From Thermoplasmata archaeon (GTDB taxonomy: Archaea; Thermoplasmatota; Thermoplasmata; Thermoplasmatales; Thermoplasmataceae): 39,251 nucleotides of DNA. Both the position numbers and the translations under genes were made by a program. Each line of letters opens with the position of its first letter. The first letter of the stretch is position 1. The notes under the pieces are model-generated. The model did no database searches. It saw nothing but the letters and a program-made list of their open reading frames with translations, and was not told the DNA's origin. The stretch is taken from NCBI GenBank assembly GCA_021816385.1, contig JAKAYJ010000002.1, forward strand, positions 1 through 39,251, read 5' to 3'. Below, in pieces: positions 7,895 to 14,261 of the stretch.

Positions 7895-8716
7895 ATGACA
7901 GATGAGAATCCAAAAGAGCAGAAAGATGTAGACATAAGTATAAATCTGAAGGGTAGGGTGGCCCTTGTGACAGGGTCCAGTTCTGGACTTGGAATGGAAA
8001 TTGCGAGATATATGGCAGAGGCTGGAGCATCAGTCGCAATTCACTATCGTAAAGAAATGGATCAGGCGGTTAAGCTTGCTGAAGAAATAAATAATAGTGG
8101 AGGGAAGGCAGCAGTATTTGGCGGAGACGTATCAAAGAAAGATGAAGTGCAAAAGATATTCAGCGATATAGATAAGAAATTTGGACCAGTTGATATTCTG
8201 GTTAACAACGCGGGCATTGATGGAAAAAGAGAGTTGTGTGGGGAAGATGATCCGGATGACTGGGAAAGGGTTATTTCCATCAATCTTCTTGGTCCATACT
8301 ACTGCTCCAGAGAGGCTGTAAAAAGAATGAAGAAATCTAGCCATGGAGTAATTGTCAATATAACTTCTGTTCATGAATTTGTCCCGTGGTCAGGATACAC
8401 AGCATATAGCAGTGCAAAGGCTGGGCTGTCCATGTTTACAAAGACCCTCGCACAGGAAGTTTCAGATTTTGGCATAAGGGTAGTCTCGGTGGCACCTGGT
8501 GCAATCAAGACACCCATAAACAAGGATGTGTGGGGAAACCCAGAAACATACCAGGATCTGCTGACAAAGATCGCAATGCCCAGGATGGGAGAGACTAGAG
8601 ATATTGCACAGGCAGTTACCTTTCTTGCCAGCGACATGGCTTCTTATATAACAGGTACTACACTTGTGGTGGATGGAGGCATGCTATTATATCCTGCATT
8701 CAAGCATGGTGGATAA
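7895..8716 (+). CDS. SDR family oxidoreductase, glucose 1-dehydrogenase-like
   Basis: A 273-residue classical short-chain dehydrogenase. Visible motifs are the cofactor-binding TGSSSGLG (26-33), NNAG (104-107), Asn130, and the catalytic Ser158-Tyr171-Lys175. The S-V-H-E-x-x-P-W segment after the catalytic serine, G-A-I-x-T-P-I-N, and the closing V-V-D-G-G-M-L-L-Y-P-A-F match the glucose 1-dehydrogenases of Bacillus, which oxidise beta-D-glucose with NAD(P). Thermoplasma normally uses an unrelated zinc-dependent glucose dehydrogenase in its non-phosphorylative Entner-Doudoroff pathway, so this would be an additional or substitute enzyme. The first 18 residues extend beyond the usual SDR start and are charged. 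Substrate is by resemblance only. Confidence 0.85.
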   Translation: MTDENPKEQKDVDISINLKGRVALVTGSSSGLGMEIARYMAEAGASVAIHYRKEMDQAVKLAEEINNSGGKAAVFGGDVSKKDEVQKIFSDIDKKFGPVDILVNNAGIDGKRELCGEDDPDDWERVISINLLGPYYCSREAVKRMKKSSHGVIVNITSVHEFVPWSGYTAYSSAKAGLSMFTKTLAQEVSDFGIRVVSVAPGAIKTPINKDVWGNPETYQDLLTKIAMPRMGETRDIAQAVTFLASDMASYITGTTLVVDGGMLLYPAFKHGG

Positions 8717-8718
8717 TT

Positions 8719-8732
8719 CTATAAGTTTATAG
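8719..8732. repeat. Perfect palindrome CTATAA-GT-TTATAG
   Basis: A perfect inverted repeat with six-base arms and a two-base spacer starts two bases after the SDR stop codon. A pyrimidine-rich stretch follows (CCTCATTTCCTTTTCTT). It may be a weak terminator hairpin or a protein-binding site; the sequence does not decide. Confidence 0.3.
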
Positions 8733-8807
8733 AGCCTCATTTCCTTTTCTTATATACACAAAATTTGTGCCGGATTAAGAGTATCATAGCAAATTTATCG
8801 TGTGAGA

Positions 8808-8818
8808 ATTATTATACT
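8808..8818 (+). promoter_or_regulatory. TATA-like box for the SQR-like gene
   Basis: AATTATTATAC is centred about 24 bases before the ATG at 8837, which fits a leaderless transcript covering the SQR-like and DUF1641 genes. Confidence 0.4.
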
Positions 8819-8836
8819 TACTGATCATGGTTATCT

Positions 8837-9994
8837 ATGAAGACCATAGCAATTGTTGGAGGTGGGAGCGGTGGAATGAGCGCTGCCAACCATCTTGCGT
8901 ATAAATTGAGGGACAGAGTAAAAAGTGGAGACGTTAAGATTATGCTAATTGAAGGGAGCCAGCAGCATTTTTATCAGCCAGGATTCCTTGAAATACCTTT
9001 TGATTTGATGACGCCTGCATCTACACATAAGCCCATTTCAAGAATGGTGGCAGATGGAGTGACTGTTGTTCAGGAATTTGCCACTGAAGTTGATCTGAAA
9101 AACAGGGTTATAAAAACAGAGAAACAGAAAATAAGCTATGATTATATAGTTCTGGCAACCGGTGCAAGGTATGACTATGAATCCATACCTGGCCTTAAGG
9201 AGGGGACGGATAATTTCTATAGCCTTGAAAACGCCGTATCCCTGAAGAAAAAGCTGAACAGCTTCAAGGGCGGACGCGTCGTAGTTGGGGTAGCTTCCAT
9301 GCCTTACAAATGCACTCCTGCCCCTCTCGAAGCTGTTTTCATGCTGAATGATTATTTTACCAGAAGGGGTATAAGGGATAAGGTGGAAATTGAATATGTA
9401 TACCCAATGCCCATGGCTTTCCCGGATAAGGGAATATCAGACGCTGCCCTGAAGATGTTCGAAGAGAGAGGGATAAAGAGTAGTCTTGGATTTCAGTTGA
9501 AATCAGTTGATACAAAAACAAGGGAACTTATATCGAAGAATGATGAAAAAATAGGTTACGATCTGGCTCTAGTAGTACCCCCTCACAGAGGAAACAGGCT
9601 TATGGAAAAATCAGAAGTGGTAGACCAGATGGGATGGATAAATGTCGATGGTTATACGCTTAACATCAAGGGATACGAGAACGCCTTTGCCATTGGGGAT
9701 TCAACAAACCTGCAGGTCTCTAAGGCAGGATCGGTTGCAGATGCAGAGGCAATTGTTGTTTCTGAAAGGATTTTCCAGTCAATGGATGGGGAAGAGCCTG
9801 TTACTACCTATGATGGCACTGGAGGTGCCCTTATGCTCACAGGCATGGGAAAGGCCTCGATGATAACATCAGATTATTCTCACAGACCTGTAATGATGCC
9901 AGAAAGTTACTCATTCTACTGGTTAAAACTGATCTATAACAATGTGTACTGGAACATGACCGCAAGACCGGTACTTAATGGGGTGATTGAATGA
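8837..9994 (+). CDS. SQR-like FAD-dependent oxidoreductase with a single cysteine
   Basis: A 385-residue flavoprotein of the sulfide:quinone oxidoreductase/flavocytochrome c sulfide dehydrogenase group. FAD motifs are GGGSGG at 8-13, L-A-T-G-A at 106-110 and A-I-G-D-S-T at 285-290. The C-terminal Y-W-L-K-L-I-Y-N-N-V-Y-W is an amphipathic helix suited to membrane contact. Cys159 in P-Y-K-C-T-P-A-P aligns with one catalytic SQR cysteine. It is the only cysteine: the later GGC position appears as G-G-A (Ala331). A normal SQR disulfide or trisulfide relay therefore seems impossible, so the enzyme may use another sulfur compound or mechanism. It overlaps the DUF1641 gene by four bases (ATGA), a pairing common for SQR genes. 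Confidence 0.82.
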   Translation: MKTIAIVGGGSGGMSAANHLAYKLRDRVKSGDVKIMLIEGSQQHFYQPGFLEIPFDLMTPASTHKPISRMVADGVTVVQEFATEVDLKNRVIKTEKQKISYDYIVLATGARYDYESIPGLKEGTDNFYSLENAVSLKKKLNSFKGGRVVVGVASMPYKCTPAPLEAVFMLNDYFTRRGIRDKVEIEYVYPMPMAFPDKGISDAALKMFEERGIKSSLGFQLKSVDTKTRELISKNDEKIGYDLALVVPPHRGNRLMEKSEVVDQMGWINVDGYTLNIKGYENAFAIGDSTNLQVSKAGSVADAEAIVVSERIFQSMDGEEPVTTYDGTGGALMLTGMGKASMITSDYSHRPVMMPESYSFYWLKLIYNNVYWNMTARPVLNGVIE

Positions 9995-10440
9995 GCACAG
10001 ATATAATGGAATTACTGAATAAAAAACTTGAGGACCCTGAATCCAGAAAGTCCGCCGAATATATCCTTGATAATATTGGGACCGTTACTGGTTTGATGGA
10101 ATGGATCAAGACCATGGAAGACACGGGTATGGCAGAATCGCTCAAAGGCTTGATATATCTCTTAGCCAATTTGCGTGGAGTCCTTACTGATGACATGCTT
10201 AATGGTATTTCTGCGATCCTGAACTCCCTGCTGGAAATTCTATCAAAAGTTTCGGATCCACATGTGGTTGATGGTGTCGTTGCACTTCTCGATGGTATTT
10301 CTTCAGGAAAACTATCAAAAGAGCCAAAAATTCATGGAACCTTAAGCTTGTTGAGTGAACTGAAGGACCCGCAGGTGGAAGCTGGGCTTGCAGTTGCAAT
10401 AAATGTATTAAAGGGCCTTGGAAAAGTAGGTAAGAATTAA
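9991..10440 (+). CDS. DUF1641 domain protein
   Basis: A 149-residue, helix-rich soluble protein of the DUF1641 type, recognised by the repeated hydrophobic helices, the G-L-M-E-W-I-K-T-M segment and the G-L-I-Y-L-L-A-N-L-R-G-V block. DUF1641 genes are repeatedly found directly behind SQR or formate dehydrogenase genes, but the biochemical role is unknown. Here translation is coupled to the SQR-like gene through an ATGA overlap. An accessory or membrane-docking subunit is plausible. A run of T follows the gene. Confidence 0.8.
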   Translation: MSTDIMELLNKKLEDPESRKSAEYILDNIGTVTGLMEWIKTMEDTGMAESLKGLIYLLANLRGVLTDDMLNGISAILNSLLEILSKVSDPHVVDGVVALLDGISSGKLSKEPKIHGTLSLLSELKDPQVEAGLAVAINVLKGLGKVGKN

Positions 10441-10454
10441 TTATATATCCAAAG

Positions 10455-10474
10455 TTTATTTTTTTTTAATTTTT
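10455..10474 (+). terminator. Oligo-T terminator after DUF1641
   Basis: A T-rich stretch with nine consecutive T begins about 15 bases after the DUF1641 stop codon. Archaeal RNA polymerase terminates at such tracts. It overlaps the end of the convergent ArsR gene. Confidence 0.6.
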
Positions 10475-10813
10475 ACATCTTAAATGTTCCTGAATACCAT
10501 TCAGTTTACTGAGTTCTGAAGAAGTATCAGGAAGAGAATTTATGATATTCTTTAGGAGTGGAAGTTTTTCTGGATTAACTGAATAATAGACCCACTGTGC
10601 ATGCTTCCTTTCCCTTACAAGACCTGCAGACCTCATTTTTGCAAGATGTTGTGAAACATTTGATTGTGATAAATCTAGAATGGCGGTCAACTCACAAACA
10701 CATAGCTCCTGCTGATTTATTAATGAAAGTATATGCAGCCGGTTAGGATCTCCGAGAATCTTCATAATGTTAGCCACGGATGATATGTCGGACCTTATCT
10801 GATCCTGCATCAT
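10466..10813 (-). CDS. ArsR family metal- or thiol-responsive repressor
   Basis: A 115-residue winged-helix ArsR/SmtB repressor. The metal-site motif E-L-C-V-C-E-L (Cys38, Cys40) lies just before the recognition helix (L-S-Q-S-N-V-S-Q-H-L-A-K-M), and a beta-wing (R-K-H-A-Q-W-V-Y-Y-S-V) follows. Such cysteines bind arsenite, cadmium or lead, or form disulfides or persulfides in sulfur-sensing members. It is the last gene of an operon; the upstream stop TAA is one base before its ATG. Because the operon encodes DsrE-like and FmdE-like proteins and faces an SQR-like gene, a persulfide or thiol signal is as plausible as metal. A palindrome before the operon (11816-11833) is a likely target. Confidence 0.87.
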   Translation of the reverse strand: MMQDQIRSDISSVANIMKILGDPNRLHILSLINQQELCVCELTAILDLSQSNVSQHLAKMRSAGLVRERKHAQWVYYSVNPEKLPLLKNIINSLPDTSSELSKLNGIQEHLRCKN

Positions 10814-10814
10814 G

Positions 10815-11426
10815 TTACTGAATCACGTCCTTGAATATAATATCCGTTCTTATTCCTTTATTGGCGTAGGGTACCTCCTTCCATGAGTACTCTATTCTTG
10901 ATGAATGATAGTGCTCCTCTGGCCTGGTTTTTAAAAGTACATTGCTTACCCAATCATCCTGTAAAGCTTTCAGGTTGTCAAGTTTTCCTGGTAATTCGTC
11001 TGCTTGAGCTAAGCTTAGTGAAGATTCTAATTCTATTATATCCTTATTAAAAAACCCCGCCTCTTCCTTTACTTCCACAGTTTCACCGGTCGAAATCCTT
11101 TGAACTATGTACCATACGCCTTCCTGGTTTCTCACATCCTGTGTCCCAAATCTAACCCTTGCGCCAGTAAGGTAGGATGCTGCATCTCCAAGACATGGGC
11201 TATTCCTTGAAATTGCCCTTAGGTCTGTTCTGTCAACTATATAATCAGAGAACAGGGACTTTAATGCAACTGACAGTGCATATGCTCCTCTGTAGAGACC
11301 ATCACAAGCATGTCCATGGAACTTGACAAGATCTTCAAACCCTATATCCTTGGGACTTTTTGAATACCTACCGTGACTGGATTCTGTATCCAGAACTTTG
11401 AATGATGGCATATTATTTTCATACAT
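10815..11426 (-). CDS. FmdE-like zinc protein (formylmethanofuran dehydrogenase subunit E family)
   Basis: A protein of about 203 residues with the FmdE-type signature F-H-G-H-A-C-D-G (His37, His39, Cys41) and S-P-C-L-G-D-A (Cys78), giving ligands for a zinc or other metal. The FmdE domain is named after a methanogen subunit but is widespread outside methanogens, where its function is unclear. There is no other methanogenesis gene here. The start is the ATG at 11426, preceded by AAGGTGGG; a GTG at 11435 is in frame but lacks a spaced ribosome site. It lies between the DsrE-like and ArsR genes with gaps of 15 bases and one base, so co-transcription is very likely. A role in sulfur or metal handling is inferred from context. 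Confidence 0.72.
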   Translation of the reverse strand: MYENNMPSFKVLDTESSHGRYSKSPKDIGFEDLVKFHGHACDGLYRGAYALSVALKSLFSDYIVDRTDLRAISRNSPCLGDAASYLTGARVRFGTQDVRNQEGVWYIVQRISTGETVEVKEEAGFFNKDIIELESSLSLAQADELPGKLDNLKALQDDWVSNVLLKTRPEEHYHSSRIEYSWKEVPYANKGIRTDIIFKDVIQ

Positions 11427-11441
11427 CAATCCCACCTTTGC

Positions 11442-11801
11442 TCAGAAAGATATTACCGTATATCCTTCAACTGCATATCTGGAAAAGGCATCTCTTGCGA
11501 ATTCTAGATTTATACCATTGCTGGAAAATATATCTTCCATGTTCCAGTTCTTTACCTGGTTTGAACATGCTTCTACTATAATTCCTGCCTCCCTCAACTC
11601 CTTTATTATATCCAATATTTCGATGTTATCCTGCCCTTTTTCAAGTGCCCTGACCCCGCCTGTGAAAAGGAATACTTCCACTCGTTCTATACCATTTTGC
11701 TTCTTGGCTTCATCAATCCTCAGTGCCACGTGAAGGCCTGCCATTATTTTCGCTCTCTGATCCAGTCCTGAATTTATTACTATTGCTAGTTTTGCTCCCA
11801 T
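11442..11801 (-). CDS. DsrE/DsrF-like sulfur-relay family protein
   Basis: A 119-residue protein with the DsrE-like alpha/beta fold: K-L-A-I-V-I-N-S-G at the N-terminus, V-E-V-F-L-F-T-G-G-V-R in the middle, and V-E-A-C-S-N-Q-V-K with a single cysteine, Cys79, at the position used by DsrE, TusD and related proteins to carry persulfide. This suggests a sulfur carrier or trafficking role. It is the first gene of the operon that continues with FmdE-like and ArsR genes. A ribosome site (AAGG) precedes the ATG. Exact partners are unknown. Confidence 0.8.
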   Translation of the reverse strand: MGAKLAIVINSGLDQRAKIMAGLHVALRIDEAKKQNGIERVEVFLFTGGVRALEKGQDNIEILDIIKELREAGIIVEACSNQVKNWNMEDIFSSNGINLEFARDAFSRYAVEGYTVISF

Positions 11802-11815
11802 TATATTACCTTATG

Positions 11816-11841
11816 AGTATATGCTAATATACTTATTTAAC
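11816..11841 (-). promoter_or_regulatory. Promoter and palindromic operator of the DsrE-like operon
   Basis: The inverted repeat AGTATAT-GCTA-ATATACT (11816-11833, perfect seven-base arms) begins 15 bases before the DsrE-like ATG. A TATA-like TTAAATAAG (about 11833-11841, minus strand) abuts it. Binding there would block transcription initiation, the usual archaeal repression layout. The ArsR protein of the same operon is the natural candidate. The palindrome is seen directly; the regulator is inferred. Confidence 0.5.
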
Positions 11842-11941
11842 TCATCGTACAACATGGTGAATATTGTTGCTGACTTCCTGTGCAGTATAGATATTGTTTA
11901 AATTACAGTAAATTTAACAATGTAACTTAGATTATATCCAT

Positions 11942-12295
11942 GTGGAAGATACTTATCAAGTGATTAAGAAGCATGTTAAAAGCTATGATCCGGCTCCTTC
12001 TTTTAAAGCTGGCACACACTTCACGTTGGGAAGAATGGATAAAATGTATAATTCATGGATCTGGTGCACTGACTCTATAGGACAAAGTGCCTGGGTTCCT
12101 GAGCAAATCCTTTCTTGCGAACATGGGAAAGATGCAGTATTGAAAGAGGATTACGATTCCAATGAACTCACGGTTGAAATTGATGAAACAGTTATTGGTT
12201 TAATGGTTGTGAACGGATGGATCCGGTGCAGGAATTTGATGGGTGAAGAAGGGTGGGTACCTGAAGATCATTTAGAACCATTTAATGTAAAATGA
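11942..12295 (+). CDS. Tandem SH3-like domain protein
   Basis: A 117-residue soluble protein made of two SH3-type beta-barrels. Each ends with the same pattern: W-I-W-C-T-D-S-I-G-Q-S-A-W-V-P-E in the first half and W-I-R-C-R-N-L-M-G-E-E-G-W-V-P-E in the second, preceded by G-x-x-x and Y-D segments. Similar variant SH3 proteins occur in Clostridia and other bacteria, with unknown function. The start is GTG at 11942; an overlapping ATG at 11940 is out of frame and leads to an early stop. A TATA-like TAAATTTAACA lies about 25 bases upstream. It seems monocistronic. The 272 bases that follow (12296-12567) show no feature I can support. Confidence 0.75.
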   Translation: MEDTYQVIKKHVKSYDPAPSFKAGTHFTLGRMDKMYNSWIWCTDSIGQSAWVPEQILSCEHGKDAVLKEDYDSNELTVEIDETVIGLMVVNGWIRCRNLMGEEGWVPEDHLEPFNVK

Positions 12296-12560
12296 AGAAC
12301 GTGAAGATTTTAGAGAATACGAAGGATTTTTCGTAAAACTTATTGAAAGAGCATTTCACTTCACAAATTTGAGTTTTCCCTATTCGAATAATAGATGTAC
12401 AATTCTGTATTTAAACAACTTATATTCAGAAACATGGTTCTTATCTTAAATTGTGCCAACACAGTTAATAGAGTCTATCTCCAATAAATCAGTGGCAATA
12501 AATTATCCTCCTATACGGGACCATTTTATATTATTTCATTGAGATTCACAGCCAAGGTGC

Positions 12561-12567
12561 TAAAAAA
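12561..12567 (-). terminator. Oligo-T terminator of tRNA-Pro
   Basis: On the minus strand a run of six T directly follows the tRNA discriminator base, a typical archaeal termination signal for a short RNA gene. Confidence 0.6.
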
Positions 12568-12640
12568 TGGGGCTGCCCGGATTTGGACCGGAGTCTCAGG
12601 CTCCCAAAGCCCGTAGGATACCAAGCTACCCCACAGCCCC
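12568..12640 (-). tRNA. tRNA-Pro (anticodon TGG)
   Basis: A complete 73-base cloverleaf read on the minus strand. The acceptor stem pairs GGGGCTG with CAGCCCC, and the discriminator base is A. The anticodon stem CGGGC/GCCTG contains one G-T pair and encloses the loop TTTGGGA, giving anticodon TGG for proline. The T-arm has GGTCCAAATCC. No intron is seen and CCA is not encoded. A T/A-rich stretch (TTTTTATTTATTT on the minus strand, about 12660-12675) upstream is a plausible TATA region. Confidence 0.93.
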
Positions 12641-12788
12641 ATAGTAAGGGAGAGTTTACAAATAAATAAAAAGTTAACTACCCGCGCTGGCAAATTTAAA
12701 AAAAATTGAGAGGATTGCCGAAACATAATGGCTAATCATTGATATAATTTACAAAGTTTTTTCTTTAGTGCTAAAATAACCTTAGATT

Positions 12789-14015
12789 GTGCTTCCCCAG
12801 AATAGGATAGAGAGAGGTTTTAATTTTTTGCTGCTGTCAAGGGCAGTTAGAAGTGGTGCGCTTAGTTTTTCCGCGATTGCATATCCACTTTACCTGAAGG
12901 TTCTGGGTTTCAATAACCTTTATGTTGGTTTTCTTACTGGATTTGTTGTGGTATTTACAGTGATCCAGACTATGATCCTTGGTGTACTGGGAGATAGGAT
13001 AGGCTATAAATATTCAATGATAATTGGCGAGGTTTTTCCTCTTATTTCTACGGCTATCCTATTCTTTGTAACTTCCGGACCATTGATTTATCTTTCAGTG
13101 ATCGGTGGAATTGCAGGTGGCCCCGGTGGCATGAGAGGTGCCTTTTCTCCAGGATCAACAGCACTTGTAGCAAAGAACTGGAGAGACCCAAATGACAGGG
13201 TAAAAAAACTTGGACTGATGACAACTGTTGGATCCATATTTGCAGTTGTAGGAGGGGTGATGGTTATAAGCAGAAATGGAGTGTCGTCTTATGTTGGAGA
13301 TGCTGCTTCTTATAGAATCCTTTTTGGAATAAGTTTTCTTCTTATCTTAATATCATTTATCTCCCTGTTCCTTGTTTTTGAAAGAGGTTCAGAAAAGAAA
13401 AAAACAGGCTTTGTTGGAAGGGGATCAGTGAAGCATATAGGAAAAACAGTCATCGCTAATGCATTTAATGGTGCCGGGATAGGAATTTCAATGCCCATAC
13501 TTTCCCTTTGGTTTTCTGAGATGTATCCATCATCCACCACAACCACTATTGGCATTGTTTTCACCATATCATACATATCAACGGCCATGGGCTCATACAT
13601 TTCATCAAGATACAGGAAAAGAGGAGAGAAAGCGGCAAAAATAGGATCCTACGGAAGAATGCTTCAGGGGTTGCTGATGATTCCCCTTGCCCTTTCTCCA
13701 TACTTCTACATTGCAGGCATTTTCTATATATTCCGTGCAGGAATAGCAGGTTTTGGGCTTCCATCCAGAAGCAACATCAATGTGAGTGGCCTGAAAGAAG
13801 GGGATTATGGTGCGGGGACTGGATTGCAGGCCAGTGCAGCAAGAATTGCACAGACAACCTCCGGAGCGTCTGGAGCCTTGATGGATCTATATCTACCATT
13901 ACCTGAAATTGTAGGAGGGGTAATTCAATTTCTTGCAGGCGTGGCATACTACGATCTTTTTGCGAGAAGAACCAAACCTGAAGTAGAAGAAGTGATCGCG
14001 AGTCCAGCAAAATGA
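12789..14015 (+). CDS. MFS transporter
   Basis: A membrane protein of about 408 residues with some twelve predicted helices in two halves. The motif G-D-R-I-G-Y-K-Y between helices 2 and 3 is the MFS motif A, and a charged loop (E-R-G-S-E-K-K-K-T-G-F) separates the halves near residue 205. The N-terminal half has a conspicuous glycine run (G-G-I-A-G-G-P-G-G-M-R-G) in the helix 4 region. The GTG start is the first available codon and has no strong ribosome site, so the start is uncertain by a few residues. Substrate unknown. The 246 bases after the gene show only AT-rich sequence and the promoter of the next gene. Confidence 0.85.
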   Translation: MLPQNRIERGFNFLLLSRAVRSGALSFSAIAYPLYLKVLGFNNLYVGFLTGFVVVFTVIQTMILGVLGDRIGYKYSMIIGEVFPLISTAILFFVTSGPLIYLSVIGGIAGGPGGMRGAFSPGSTALVAKNWRDPNDRVKKLGLMTTVGSIFAVVGGVMVISRNGVSSYVGDAASYRILFGISFLLILISFISLFLVFERGSEKKKTGFVGRGSVKHIGKTVIANAFNGAGIGISMPILSLWFSEMYPSSTTTTIGIVFTISYISTAMGSYISSRYRKRGEKAAKIGSYGRMLQGLLMIPLALSPYFYIAGIFYIFRAGIAGFGLPSRSNINVSGLKEGDYGAGTGLQASAARIAQTTSGASGALMDLYLPLPEIVGGVIQFLAGVAYYDLFARRTKPEVEEVIASPAK

Positions 14016-14235
14016 ATTATGAATTATGGGATGGTTAGTTGACTTCTAAATGCCGGAAAATTTAGAATGGCCCCAAGGTTCCAGAATTGTTTTTTCATGT
14101 GAATGTTCAAGTATCAAGGCAGGAAATTTTGTATTTTAGAGATTAATTCCTTATATAAACACCCATGAGAAAGGATACAAAGTGTTTCCCTGCTTAATTC
14201 CCCCAGTTTTACAGTTGAACTTGGACCCTCAATAA

Positions 14236-14245
14236 CTTATAAAAG
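14236..14245 (+). promoter_or_regulatory. TATA-like box for the OYE-family gene
   Basis: CTTATAAAAG is centred about 22 bases before the ATG at 14262, which fits a leaderless or nearly leaderless transcript. Confidence 0.45.
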
Positions 14246-14261
14246 GAATTAATATGGTAAT

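Noticed and set aside
10815..11426. Evidence of methanogenesis from the FmdE-like gene
   Set aside because: FmdE domains are widespread outside methanogens, and no other formylmethanofuran or methanogenesis gene is present.
12526..12726. Minus-strand open frame of 66 codons
   Set aside because: It covers the tRNA-Pro gene and its promoter; the coding potential is accidental.
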